Shown here one piece after another: positions 1 to 7,469 of a stretch of 14,919 bases of DNA; the stretch's first letter is position 1; every line of letters starts with the position of its first letter. The position numbers and the translations under genes are program-made. Under the pieces are notes generated by a model. That model saw only the letters and a program-made list of their open reading frames with translations, was not told the origin of the DNA and ran no database searches. This stretch comes from a bacterium. Lineage in GTDB: Bacteria; Spirochaetota; Spirochaetia; JABEVK01. The stretch spans positions 1 to 14,919 of the forward strand of contig JAJXVP010000051.1 in assembly GCA_021782055.1 (NCBI GenBank), written 5' to 3'.

Positions 1-1003
1 AGGACTTCCTGACCCCCAGTCAAACGACGCTATTGATTGGGATACTGGAGCAATGATTGGAACAGGTATCGGTGGAGCCGAGACAATGTGTGAAATCGTG
101 TCTCCTCAGGTCAGTGCAGGGAATGTTCGTCGTCTGGGAAGCAGTATGGTGGAACAAACTATGGCAAGTTCCGTCAGTGCCCTGGTAGGTGGACTTTTAG
201 GACTTGGAGGTCAAGTGACCACCAACTCTAGCGCTTGCACCACAGGAACCGAAGCCGTCATCAATGCCTATTATCAAATCAAAGAGGGGCGTTTGCAGAG
301 GATGCTTGCAGGTGGTGCCGAAGGCAGTTCTCACTTTATTTGGGGATGTTTTGATGCCATGCGTGTCCTGGGCCGTGGTTTTAATAACCGACCAGAACAA
401 GCCTCACGCCCCATGAGTGCGTCAACGGGCGGATTTATTCCTGGCTCAGGTTCAGGAATTCTCATGCTTGAGTCCTTAGAAAGTGCCCTAGCCCGGGGAG
501 CCAAAATCTATGCGGAGGTACGGGGTGGTCATGTCAACAGTGGTGGCCAACGGGGAAAAGGAAGTATGACCTCACCTAATCCCGTAGGTGTACAGCGTTG
601 CATTAAAGACGCCATGGAAAGTTCCGGTGTCCAACCTTCAGACATTGATGTGATTAATGGGCACCTAACAGGGACAATGGCTGACCCTCTAGAGTTTGAA
701 AACTGGAGCACCGCACTTGGGTGTTCTCCTGACAAGTTTCCGTTAATCAACTCGACAAAATCGATGATTGGTCATGCCTTGGGTGCAGCTGGTGGTCTTG
801 AATGCGTCGCATCAGTTCTAGAGGTTTCTCATGGTTTTGTCCATGGATCGCTCAATTGTGAAGATTTACACCCAAGTTTAATTCCTTATAGCAAAAGCAT
901 TGTACAAAAAACGATTTCTTACGAAACACGACTCTTAGCCAAAGCGAGCTTTGGTTTTGGGGATGTTAATGCCTGTGTTTTTTTCCAAAAATGGACGAGA
1001 TAA
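1..1003 (+). CDS. Beta-ketoacyl-ACP synthase (KAS I/II, FabF-like), 5' end cut by window edge
   Basis: Condensing enzyme that joins a malonyl-ACP-derived unit to an acyl chain in fatty acid or polyene synthesis, acting in the cytosol. The frame is already open at base 2, so the ATG at 53 is internal and the true N-terminus lies outside the window. The thiolase-fold triad is visible: the nucleophilic Cys in NSSACTTG (codon 236-238), the first His in INGHLTGT (codon 662-664) and the second His in STKSMIGHALGAAGG (codon 773-775). The HLTGT form of the first His motif differs from the usual HGTGT/HGTST, but the His is kept. The C-terminal half is full length and ends in a TAA. It is followed after 34 bases by an acyl carrier protein gene. 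Whether it serves housekeeping fatty acid synthesis or a specialised lipid cannot be told; the company of its own ACP, acyltransferase and phosphopantetheinyl transferase favours a specialised role (inference). Confidence 0.93.
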   Translation, partial: GLPDPQSNDAIDWDTGAMIGTGIGGAETMCEIVSPQVSAGNVRRLGSSMVEQTMASSVSALVGGLLGLGGQVTTNSSACTTGTEAVINAYYQIKEGRLQRMLAGGAEGSSHFIWGCFDAMRVLGRGFNNRPEQASRPMSASTGGFIPGSGSGILMLESLESALARGAKIYAEVRGGHVNSGGQRGKGSMTSPNPVGVQRCIKDAMESSGVQPSDIDVINGHLTGTMADPLEFENWSTALGCSPDKFPLINSTKSMIGHALGAAGGLECVASVLEVSHGFVHGSLNCEDLHPSLIPYSKSIVQKTISYETRLLAKASFGFGDVNACVFFQKWTR

Positions 1004-1037
1004 TTTCTGAAGAAATGCCCATAGGAGGGGCAAGATT

Positions 1038-1289
1038 ATGCAAAAAGACGAAGCCATGACCAAGGTTCTTGAAATCATTGGACCTTTCTCCAAAAATCAA
1101 GAAGCCATCAAAGCTGCGGCACCCTCGACACGTATCCTCGAGGACCTTGGAGTGAACTCGGCACGCTTGGTCGACATTATTTTAGCCTTTGAAGATGAGT
1201 TCTCGATTGAAGTCGATGATGCCGCTGCAGACAAAATTCGCACTCTGGGAGATGCTGTTGATATGATTGTTCAAAAAACAGGAAATTAA
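1038..1289 (+). CDS. Acyl carrier protein
   Basis: A free-standing 83-residue acyl carrier protein that carries the growing acyl chain on a 4'-phosphopantetheine arm. The attachment Ser is Ser41 in DLGVNSARLV, which replaces the usual DSL motif (NSA here), followed by the acidic helix FEDEFSIEVDD typical of ACPs. A strong Shine-Dalgarno AGGAGGGG (1023-1030) sits 7 bases before the ATG at 1038 and fixes this start over Met7. The gene ends 2 bases before the acyltransferase start, so the two are probably translated together. The divergent DSL motif argues for a dedicated carrier, not the main fatty-acid AcpP (inference). Confidence 0.9.
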   Translation: MQKDEAMTKVLEIIGPFSKNQEAIKAAAPSTRILEDLGVNSARLVDIILAFEDEFSIEVDDAAADKIRTLGDAVDMIVQKTGN

Positions 1290-1291
1290 TC

Positions 1292-2092
1292 ATGGGGGAT
1301 CCTCTAAAGCCATTCCAAGAAGTTAAGCTTTCAAGCTGGGAGAAGTTTTCAATTAAACTTCAAGACACATTAGCGCAAGCACTTATCCCGCTGACATTTT
1401 TGCTCATTCTTCTTTGGCTTAGACTCATTCGCGGGTATAGGATCCCTCATCTTGCTCAATTTCGCAAAGCACTTAGGCAAACCCTCGCGCCCCTTTCAGG
1501 GCCTCTTTTGATTTGTCCAAATCATCTCACCATGATCGATTCTCTTATTCTTATTTGGGCTATGCATGCTCCTTGGAAGTCTTTATTCAATTCACGAGCC
1601 TTTCCTTGGAATACCCCTGAACGCCGTAACTTCTACCGAAACTTCCTTTCCAAAATCCTTTGTTATGTTGGAAAGTGCATACCTGTTATGCGTCAAGGTT
1701 CACAAGAAGATACCAAGAAATTTTTTCATAGAGTCAATTATATTTTTAAACGTGGCCAAAGTTTGATGATTTTTCCCGAAGGAACTCGAAGCCGAACGGG
1801 TAAAGTCGACACTGAGAATTTTACTTATGGCGTAGGTCGTCTTGTCGATGAAACCCAACGAGCATCACAAAGCCCTCATGTACTTTGTGTTTATTTGCGG
1901 GGAAAGAGTCAGTTAGCTCATAGCTTTTATCCGCAGAAAAAAGAAAGATTCTTTCTTGATTTTCAAATGGTTGATCCCCGCACACCTTTAACAGGTTTGA
2001 GAGCTGCACGAGATATATCCACAAAAATTATAAAAACACTTTCTGAACTAGAGGCCAAGTATTTTTCACGTCAAAACGCTTGTTGGGAATGA
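1292..2092 (+). CDS. PlsC-type 1-acyl-glycerol-3-phosphate (lysophospholipid) acyltransferase family protein
   Basis: Membrane-associated acyltransferase that moves an acyl group from ACP or CoA to a lysophospholipid-like acceptor. The 266 residues show an N-terminal hydrophobic segment (about 31-46), the catalytic H-x4-D motif NHLTMID (His78, Asp83), a motif II-like stretch around IPVMRQGS (130-137) and the phosphate-binding FPEGTRSRTG (161-170). All key residues of the LPLAT family are present. A weak Shine-Dalgarno AGGAA (1280-1284) precedes the ATG. The 3' end overlaps the next gene by about 32 bases if that gene starts at ATT 2061. The neighbouring ACP is a plausible acyl donor. The acceptor is unknown; it may not be the housekeeping PlsC. 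Confidence 0.88.
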   Translation: MGDPLKPFQEVKLSSWEKFSIKLQDTLAQALIPLTFLLILLWLRLIRGYRIPHLAQFRKALRQTLAPLSGPLLICPNHLTMIDSLILIWAMHAPWKSLFNSRAFPWNTPERRNFYRNFLSKILCYVGKCIPVMRQGSQEDTKKFFHRVNYIFKRGQSLMIFPEGTRSRTGKVDTENFTYGVGRLVDETQRASQSPHVLCVYLRGKSQLAHSFYPQKKERFFLDFQMVDPRTPLTGLRAARDISTKIIKTLSELEAKYFSRQNACWE

Positions 2093-2681
2093 CCTTGTTG
2101 ACCTTGATTCGTCTCACTCTCAAGAAAAGTTTCTCGACAAACGCTATGTTGAACGTGTATTAGCTCCTTCAGAAATTCAAGTTCTTCATCATGTCCAAGA
2201 TCCTCATTTGACTCTGTGGGCCTTTTGGGCCGCGAAAGAAGCCGGTTTTAAAGTTCTACAAAAAGCTGACTCTACACTTGTTTTTTCACCTCGCCATTTT
2301 GAAGTTGAAGGGTCTCCCGAAAATTCCCTATCCTCTGTTCTGCATTTTCAGAAAAAAAAGCTCTTTGTTTCTTGGACTAGGGGACAAGATTGGGTGCATT
2401 GTTTGGCAACTTGGAGTGACACTTGTTTGAGTGACACTAGTACCTCCCAGGTTCGAATTGAGACGTTTGATTCAAACTTGTTTACAGAATCTGTGGCTGT
2501 ACGAATCCTCGCAAAACAACTTTTTGAGGACTTAGGGTGGCATGACGTTGAATTTCGACGTGTTTTACGTGAAGATTCACGACCTCTTTGGCCTCTAGCG
2601 TACTGTGGGTCAAATTTACTTCCTGTCGATATCAGTTTTTCCCACGACGGAAAATTTATTGCTGTAGCGTTAGCACTTTAA
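2061..2681 (+). CDS. 4'-phosphopantetheinyl transferase (AcpS/Sfp superfamily), start uncertain, possibly ATT
   Basis: Transfers 4'-phosphopantetheine from CoA to the serine of an ACP, most likely the one encoded two genes upstream. In frame from about 2079 the protein reads TLVGNDLVDLDS, the metal-binding N-terminal motif of the family (Asp11 if ATT 2061 is residue 1). It continues with RYVERVLAPSE, then the signature WAAKEA (Trp56, Lys59, Glu60) and the C-terminal SFSHDG strand. A start at TTG 2208 would lose the GND motif. The frame is closed at 2049-2051 (TAG), and between that stop and the motif there is no ATG, GTG or TTG. The only near-canonical codon is ATT at 2061, 7 bases after AGAGG. 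I chose it on that basis; the function is secure, the start is not. A 206-residue product fits the family. Confidence 0.8.
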   Translation: MFHVKTLVGNDLVDLDSSHSQEKFLDKRYVERVLAPSEIQVLHHVQDPHLTLWAFWAAKEAGFKVLQKADSTLVFSPRHFEVEGSPENSLSSVLHFQKKKLFVSWTRGQDWVHCLATWSDTCLSDTSTSQVRIETFDSNLFTESVAVRILAKQLFEDLGWHDVEFRRVLREDSRPLWPLAYCGSNLLPVDISFSHDGKFIAVALAL

Positions 2682-2856
2682 CTATTGAATTTCGAGTTGA
2701 AAAGGTGGAAAGGTTTTATACTTCTCGTCGATTTCGTAACGGTTTAAGTCACTCGGAAGTACAGCTTTGATCAAAACCCTCGCTATGGCTCTTCGACTTG
2801 TAACAGGCTTAATCCGGAATCCTATCTAGAATACCCGGTGGCTGGGAAGGGAATCT

Positions 2857-3687
2857 TCAATCAGGTGCTTTTTGATCGAGTAACCGCCTCACCTTGAGAC
2901 GATCTTCCTTTGTGGCAGGCGTGAAGACCATCATTTTCATTCCCGGATGGCCTTCTACCGCAAATGAATTGGTCTCAAAGGTGATTGAGCCAAACTCCTC
3001 CAAGACGAAGGTCTTGATGGGTTGCCATGCAAGATCGACTTCTTTGTCGTCCCAGCAGTTTCCGAATAATTCTGAAGTTTGTTTGAGTCGTTCGATGACC
3101 TCTTGGACACGTGGACCGAAGCCACTGCGGTACACTTCGGCTCGAAACTGTGCGGTCATGATGCGTGCCATCTCTTTCGCGGAAGCCGAGCCGTGTCCAT
3201 GACCTCGTTCGAGCTGTTCAAAGAAGGTTTCGATGATGTTGTAGCGAGCAGGGGGTACCCCCTTAGGGGCAAAGATGAGTTTTGCGGCCCGATTGGCTGC
3301 CAACACATCCCAAGCCGCCGACCGAATGGTCGCCGGGCTCAGTTCCAGGGACTCGAGCACATGCAACAACGAGGGCGTGACTGTCTCATCGTCCATGGGA
3401 AGGACTTCGGGAGGGCGATTCTGTGCTAAAAGGAATAGATGTTCTCGCTCTCGGTCGGACAACGCCAGACCTCGGGCAAGCCGGTCCAGTACGTCAGCGG
3501 AGGGGGTCCCCCCACGGCCCTGTTCCAGCCAGGTGTACCAGGTGGCACTCACGTTGGCGCGTAGCGCAACTTCCTCGCGACGTAGTCCTGGTGTTCGTCT
3601 ACGGCTTAACGAAAGTCCCAGGCTGGCTGGGTCCATCTTCTTGCGCCGGTCCTTTAGGTACTCTCCCAGGGCGTTATCATTCGGCAT
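2857..3687 (-). CDS. XRE-family regulator with MmyB-like ligand-binding domain
   Basis: DNA-binding transcriptional regulator of 276 residues. The N-terminal helix-turn-helix (about 8-85) has the family signature RRRTPGLRREEVA followed by WYTWLEQGR. The rest (about 105-275) is the MmyB-type PAS-like domain, with AAWDVLAANRAA, and GHPGMKMMVFTPA near the C-terminus. It is transcribed away from an operon of three oxidoreductases, with 83 bases between the start codons. This is a common arrangement in which the regulator controls the divergent dehydrogenase genes and often itself. A GGAG site lies just before the ATG. Family knowledge suggests it binds a small hydrophobic ligand, but which one is not known. 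Confidence 0.92.
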   Translation of the reverse strand: MPNDNALGEYLKDRRKKMDPASLGLSLSRRRTPGLRREEVALRANVSATWYTWLEQGRGGTPSADVLDRLARGLALSDREREHLFLLAQNRPPEVLPMDDETVTPSLLHVLESLELSPATIRSAAWDVLAANRAAKLIFAPKGVPPARYNIIETFFEQLERGHGHGSASAKEMARIMTAQFRAEVYRSGFGPRVQEVIERLKQTSELFGNCWDDKEVDLAWQPIKTFVLEEFGSITFETNSFAVEGHPGMKMMVFTPATKEDRLKVRRLLDQKAPD

Positions 3688-3705
3688 CCTGTTGCTCCGG
3701 CTACT

Positions 3706-3734
3706 AGTATACGGTCACGCCTTTTCAGGGACAA
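3706..3734 (-). promoter_or_regulatory. Sigma-70-type promoter for the MmyB-like regulator
   Basis: Read on the minus strand there is a -35 TTGTCC (3734-3729), a 17-base spacer and a -10 TATACT (3711-3706). Initiation would fall near 3699, leaving a leader of about a dozen bases with a GGAG ribosome site. The -35 lies between the arms of a small inverted repeat, CACGC (3716-3720) and GCGTG (3735-3739), a possible operator. I see no equally good promoter for the divergent operon in the 83-base gap. Confidence 0.55.
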
Positions 3735-3770
3735 GCGTGCGCCGTAACTTTTGGTTATCAAGGAGGAGTC

Positions 3771-4385
3771 ATGAAGATCTTGATAGTTGGTGCCTCGGGG
3801 ACCATTGGAAGCGCTGTCGCGGACCGGCTAGCCGGGCAGCATACTGTCGTGCGGGCGTCGCGCCACGGCAATGTTCGGGTGGACGTGCGCGATCCGTCAT
3901 CACTCGAGGCGGTGTTGCGGGATATGAGCGTCGATGCGGTGGTCGCGTGCGCCGGCGATGTGATGGAAATGCGCGAGCGGGTCATGGGGCCACTGACAAA
4001 CCTTGGTGAGGCGCAATTTCAGTACGGATTACAGAGACTGATCTCGGAACTGGCCCTGGTCCAGCTTTGCGGCAAATACCTTCCGGACGGTGGATCGCTC
4101 ACACTAACTACAGGACAGTTGTCGTCACAACCGATGCCAGGAACTACTGTGGCGTCGATCATCGGTGCGGGTGTGGAGAGTTTGGTCCGCTCGGCGGCTT
4201 TGGAAATGCCGCGCGGTATTCGAGTCAATGCGGTGTCACCCGGCTTCGTCAAAGAGACGATGGAGAAATTGGGAATGGACAGCCAGGCGGGCATTCCTGC
4301 GGCAACACTGGCCAAGTTCTACGAACAATGCGTCGAAGGCGCCATCAATGGCGTCATCATCAATCCAATGGAGAATAGAATATGA
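3771..4385 (+). CDS. Short-chain dehydrogenase/reductase family protein lacking the YxxxK pair
   Basis: A small (204-residue) Rossmann-fold SDR. It has the cofactor-binding GASGTIG (7-13), an ACAG motif at the NNAG position (59-62) and the post-active-site GIRVNAVSPGFV (149-160). The expected catalytic Tyr-x3-Lys is missing: the corresponding stretch, about 124-142, reads through TTVASIIGAGVESLV with neither Tyr nor Lys. This is seen in a known subgroup of short SDRs, so it is not necessarily a defect. A strong Shine-Dalgarno AAGGAGGAG (3760-3768) precedes the ATG. The stop overlaps the next start as ATGA, so the operon is translationally coupled. Substrate unknown; the divergent MmyB-like regulator probably controls it. 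Confidence 0.87.
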   Translation: MKILIVGASGTIGSAVADRLAGQHTVVRASRHGNVRVDVRDPSSLEAVLRDMSVDAVVACAGDVMEMRERVMGPLTNLGEAQFQYGLQRLISELALVQLCGKYLPDGGSLTLTTGQLSSQPMPGTTVASIIGAGVESLVRSAALEMPRGIRVNAVSPGFVKETMEKLGMDSQAGIPAATLAKFYEQCVEGAINGVIINPMENRI

Positions 4386-5443
4386 GTTCCATGAATACTT
4401 CGAACTTGCGGGTCGCACTTCCGCTTACCTTTCGGGCGTTGGCCATCGAGAAGCCAGGCTTGCCCGTGACGGAAATCACCAAGACCGTGTCTGCTCTGGC
4501 GGACGATGAGGCTCTGATCCGTGTCGGTTATGCGTCGATCAACAAGATGGACCCTCTGCTGGCTCTCAGAAATGGCTTTCAGCTGCCTGAACCTTATGTT
4601 TTGGGCTTTGACTTCAGCGGCCAAGTGGTCGCCCTGGGTTCGCCCGGCGGACTCGAACTGGGTGAGGTGGTCTTTGGTAACACGATCACCGGCGGCGGCT
4701 TCGCTGAATATATTGTCGTCAAGAAGAATACCGTCGTGCCGTGCGGTCCCCTTCCAGCGGTCGAAGCCGCCGCGTACGGTATCGCTTACTTGACGGCCTA
4801 CGAATCGATGGTCCTGGCGGGCCAGATCGAACAGCACGCCGGGAAATGGATCTACATTGCCGGTGCGGCCGGAGGTGTGGGGCACTTCGCCACCCAGTTG
4901 GCAAAACTCTACGGACTCAAGGTCATCGGCACGGCGGGCAAGGCCCCGTCATTGGCACTGCTGAAGACTCTCGGGGTGGACCATTTCCTCGACTACTCGA
5001 AACAGAATGTGGTCGACGAGATCCTGGCTCTGACCCAGGGGCGGGGTGTCGATCTGGTATACGACTCGACCTACAACGCGGCGTCGTATCAGCAATCGGC
5101 CAAGGTTGTGGCTTCGGACGGCACCTACATCCGGTTGGGACCGCAGGCCCACATGGCGAACTTTGGACTCCCCGACCTAGCTGGTGAGGTCGAAGCGCGC
5201 GGGGCCAAGTTTGTCGTCGGCGATCCTGGCCGCTACCGGACAGACCCGGAGTTCATACCTCACGCAGACCAGTTGCTTCGCGGACCAGCGCAGGCCAAGT
5301 CCTGGTATCAGGAAAAGAAGCTCGCCCCCATCGTGACGCATACCGTGAAGTTCACCGCTGTGGCCCTGCAAAACGCCTTCGAAGAATTCCGAGCCGGAAC
5401 AATCAACGTCGGCAAGGTTGTGGTTCAAGTGAGGTCCTTATGA
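4382..5443 (+). CDS. Quinone-oxidoreductase-like medium-chain dehydrogenase/reductase (MDR)
   Basis: NAD(P)H-dependent MDR-family oxidoreductase of 353 residues. It has an N-terminal GroES-like half (VLGFDFSGQVVALGS, about 73-87) and a Rossmann half with the nucleotide-binding GAAGGVG (161-167). It has no cluster of zinc-binding cysteines, which fits the zinc-free quinone oxidoreductase group, not the alcohol dehydrogenases. Its ATG overlaps the stop of the upstream SDR, and its TGA overlaps the ATG of the downstream SDR, both as ATGA. The three are therefore almost certainly made together. Likely substrates are quinones or enones by family analogy. The role of the set as a detoxification or secondary pathway is inference. 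Confidence 0.9.
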   Translation: MSSMNTSNLRVALPLTFRALAIEKPGLPVTEITKTVSALADDEALIRVGYASINKMDPLLALRNGFQLPEPYVLGFDFSGQVVALGSPGGLELGEVVFGNTITGGGFAEYIVVKKNTVVPCGPLPAVEAAAYGIAYLTAYESMVLAGQIEQHAGKWIYIAGAAGGVGHFATQLAKLYGLKVIGTAGKAPSLALLKTLGVDHFLDYSKQNVVDEILALTQGRGVDLVYDSTYNAASYQQSAKVVASDGTYIRLGPQAHMANFGLPDLAGEVEARGAKFVVGDPGRYRTDPEFIPHADQLLRGPAQAKSWYQEKKLAPIVTHTVKFTAVALQNAFEEFRAGTINVGKVVVQVRSL

Positions 5444-6333
5444 AAGTCTTTGTCACAGGAGCTACGGGCTTCATCGGGTCGGCGGTCGTCGCCGAACTCC
5501 TTCAAAACGGCCACAGTGTTCTTGGCCTGACCCGAAGTGAAGCTGGGGCCCAGAAACTTCGTGCCGCTGGAGCTGAGGTGCATCACGGATCGCTTGAAGA
5601 CCTGGCCAGCCTCAAGGCCGGTGCCGCCGCAGCAGACGGAGTCATTCATCTGGCATTTATCCACACCTTTCCTGGGGTCTTTTTGGCGCCCAGTAAAGAC
5701 AAAAAGGCCATCAGTGCTCTGGGTGAGGCGTTAGCCGGTACCAACAAACCCCTGGTTGTCGCGGGCGCTATTCACGCTTTCCGGTCCGGTGTTCTACTCA
5801 CGGAAGACTACACCCCTAATTACGCGAAGGTCCCCCGCAAGTCTGAAGAAGCTGTGCTATCCTTCGGTTCCCGGGGCGTGCGTGCATCTGTTGTTCGGCT
5901 TCCCCCCACGGTGCACGGAGACGGCGACAAGGGTTTTGTCTCCTGGCTGGTGAAGAGTGCCAAAAAACGCGGTCAGGCAGTTTATGTCGGCGACGGTAAA
6001 CAGCGTTGGGCCGCCGTCCACCGGCTCGATGCGGCGCGTCTGTTCCGGTTCATCGTCGAAAACCCTGAAGCACACGGTGTGTACCACGGTGTCGGCGACG
6101 AAGGCGTCCCTTTTGGCGAAATTGCCGAGTTCATCGGCCGCGACCAGGGCGTCCCGACCGCTTCCAAGTCGCGCTGGGGCGCCATACGGGCACTGCGCTT
6201 TCTGGGTTTTCTGGCTAGCATTGACAGTCCCGCCAGTAGCCAACGCACTCAAAACACGTTGGGTTGGAAACCGGAGCATCCCACCCTGCTCGAAGACTTT
6301 GCGGCGGGGGTCTACAAAACTCCTAAACCCTAG
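5440..6333 (+). CDS. Extended SDR, NAD(P)-dependent epimerase/dehydratase-like
   Basis: A 297-residue extended or atypical short-chain dehydrogenase with the nucleotide motif GATGFIG (7-13) and VIHLAF after the fourth strand. Its mid-protein segment RKSEEAVL (133-140) is typical of the NmrA/epimerase-like SDRs; no standard Tyr-x3-Lys pair is obvious. The C-terminal half has the substrate-lobe pattern of the family (VGDGKQRWAAVHRLD, LGWKPEHPTL). It is the last gene of the three-gene oxidoreductase operon and overlaps its predecessor by four bases (ATGA). Substrate not identifiable from sequence. Confidence 0.88.
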   Translation: MKVFVTGATGFIGSAVVAELLQNGHSVLGLTRSEAGAQKLRAAGAEVHHGSLEDLASLKAGAAAADGVIHLAFIHTFPGVFLAPSKDKKAISALGEALAGTNKPLVVAGAIHAFRSGVLLTEDYTPNYAKVPRKSEEAVLSFGSRGVRASVVRLPPTVHGDGDKGFVSWLVKSAKKRGQAVYVGDGKQRWAAVHRLDAARLFRFIVENPEAHGVYHGVGDEGVPFGEIAEFIGRDQGVPTASKSRWGAIRALRFLGFLASIDSPASSQRTQNTLGWKPEHPTLLEDFAAGVYKTPKP

Positions 6334-6409
6334 CGCGGCTGATGTTCTACAAAGGATCAGCGTTAAACTTGGGCTTGACGCCTACGAACTCTTTTTTTCC
6401 TCTTGAAAA

Positions 6410-6508
6410 TCAGTATTGCTCTCCCCGTTTCTCGTTGGCCAGGGCAGAGGTAGCATTTCGGGAGTAGGTCACCGAGACCGTGGGGATCATAGTTTTTTGT
6501 TCAGTCAT
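6410..6508 (-). pseudogene. Remnant of a DEAD/DEAH-box helicase N-terminus (32 codons)
   Basis: A 32-residue frame preceded by a good Shine-Dalgarno (GAGGAG) on the minus strand, 28 bases after the AlbA_2 remnant. It reads PTVSVTYSRNATSALANE then KRGEQY and stops. From memory of family sequences, this matches the start of a defence-type DEAD/DEAH helicase, in which the ANE and KRGEQY segments are separated by about a dozen residues and KRGEQY leads into the Walker A region. Loss of one base at the TAC-TGA stop would let the next codons read LIFK, close to the expected LLIK. I therefore read it as an N-terminal stump with an in-frame deletion and a frameshift. A genuine small protein is the alternative. 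The 6334-6409 gap before it holds nothing I can support. Confidence 0.45.
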
Positions 6509-6536
6509 CAGTCAGTCTCCTCTAACTGCGCATAAC

Positions 6537-7118
6537 TCATTCAGAAACTGGAAGGGTGTAGAAGGTCCCCCTTTTTTCCCCGTGCTGGACCAGTTTCCCT
6601 TCATTCTTTAATCGAGCCAACAGCCGCTGGGCCTGATCATCGCCCAAATGGCAAAGTTCAATGACTTCGCTTCGCTGTATTCGTCCGTGGTTCCCTACAT
6701 GGGACAGAACCATCTGCTCATGCTGTAGAGCGCTGAATCCAGCCTGGCGGGTAAAGGCCACTTGCCGGCCTTTGGCCTTGTAAACTTCGGCTGAAAGGGT
6801 GTAGGTGCGGTTGGATTGTCCGTAGGGAACCACAAGGCCCGCCTCGACGAGGTGCTCCAGGGTCCGTCGTGCCCGCGACTCGTCACGATGAATGTGCCGC
6901 GACAATTCTTCGGTTCCCAACCGCTTCTATTCCCGCAGGGCGGCCAGGGCGATGAGGCTGTCGATGGGGAGGATTCCACCCGACTGTTGGTTCTCTTGGT
7001 CGACCACTAACTGGAGAAAAGGCTCGTCGGCTTCGACCAGGTCTTTGTCACTAAGCCGGTCTCGGTCGCTCTTGAACTCAACGGTGAGGGCTTCTTTGGG
7101 AGGTATTTCTATACTCAT
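6537..7118 (-). pseudogene. AlbA_2 (Schlafen-type) ATP-binding protein with internal deletion and in-frame amber stop
   Basis: The start codon at 7118 opens a frame whose first residues, EALTVEFKSDRDRLSDKDLVEA, are the N-terminus of the AlbA_2/putative-transcriptional-regulator family. It then jumps directly to DEPFLQLVVDQEN, which in family members lies near the C-terminus. The middle, several hundred residues including the rest of AlbA_2 and the GHKL-type ATPase module, is gone without loss of frame. A TAG at 6929-6927 interrupts the C-terminal part, where relatives have an acidic or basic residue (LRE-x-KRLGTEELS). The frame then continues unbroken through a winged-helix tail to 6537. The ATG overlaps the stop of the upstream minus-strand remnant (ATGA), a relic of translational coupling. 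Not expected to be functional, although the winged-helix tail could in principle start at the TTG at 6920. Confidence 0.8.
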
Positions 7119-7262
7119 TTCTCCCCCTTCTTCGCCGTCATCTTAGTGTACAGCTCGAAAAGTTTTTCCAGGCTTTCGGTGTCGTTGCGGAACCGGTGGC
7201 TAGGATGAATTGAGCTTTGGCTTTGGGAGTGGTAGAAGTGAGGTGGATGTTGTTGGTCTGGA
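7115..7262 (-). pseudogene. C-terminal remnant of an upstream partner gene (possibly a DNA methyltransferase)
   Basis: On the minus strand a frame ends with SHRFRNDTESLEKLFELYTKM plus a lysine-rich tail. Its TGA overlaps the AlbA_2 start as ATGA, so it was the preceding gene of that operon. Just upstream another frame reads IHLTSTTPKAKAQFILA, which looks like the natural continuation, so a single-base frameshift near 7200 probably separates the two. The rest of the gene is missing. The tail resembles what precedes AlbA_2-type genes in restriction-like operons, possibly a site-specific DNA methyltransferase; that assignment is from memory and weak. The ORF-like stretch upstream to 7445 is not recognisable. 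Confidence 0.4.
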
Positions 7263-7438
7263 ACTCTCAAACTGATTCTTACCTAAGTCAAATGCTACTC
7301 CCTGATTCGAAGAATCCTCCATCTTACCCGCAGTGGAGTCTGAAAAAAATTGACGCTTACGTGTATCATAAGGTTTGAACTTTCGCATTAGTGGTCTCTT
7401 CAGGAAAAGGGAAAAAAGACATACATCCGATCGATTTA

Positions 7439-7469
7439 AATGCATATATTTAGTATTGACAATGCATAT
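7439..7469 (+). promoter_or_regulatory. vapBC promoter region with repeated AATGCATAT operator-like boxes
   Basis: The box AATGCATAT occurs at 7439-7447 and again at 7461-7469, a 22-base period (two helical turns). Each contains the palindrome ATGCAT. A consensus -35 TTGACA lies at 7456-7461, touching the second box; the -10 is weak (GACTAT near 7480-7485). VapB/VapBC complexes autorepress by binding repeated palindromes over their promoter, so these boxes are natural candidates. The ribosome site AGAGGTG (7492-7498) lies just upstream of the vapB ATG at 7506. Confidence 0.45.

Noticed and set aside
3275..4009. 244-codon plus-strand frame opposite the MmyB-like gene
   Set aside because: Arg- and Ser-rich antisense shadow of a well-supported gene, running across its promoter into the next gene out of frame.
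4319..4885. 188-codon minus-strand frame opposite the MDR gene
   Set aside because: No motifs; it covers a clear dehydrogenase on the other strand and is explained by GC-rich codon usage.
6342..6371. Hairpin GCTGAT/ATCAGC after the oxidoreductase operon
   Set aside because: Only six pairs with a 12-base loop and no T-run directly after it, so I do not call a terminator.
7200..7445. 81-codon minus-strand frame containing MRKFKPYDTRKRQFF
   Set aside because: Faintly recalls the start of some transposases, but the rest matches nothing I know and the frame runs over the gene-tail remnant in the wrong frame. Too weak to annotate.
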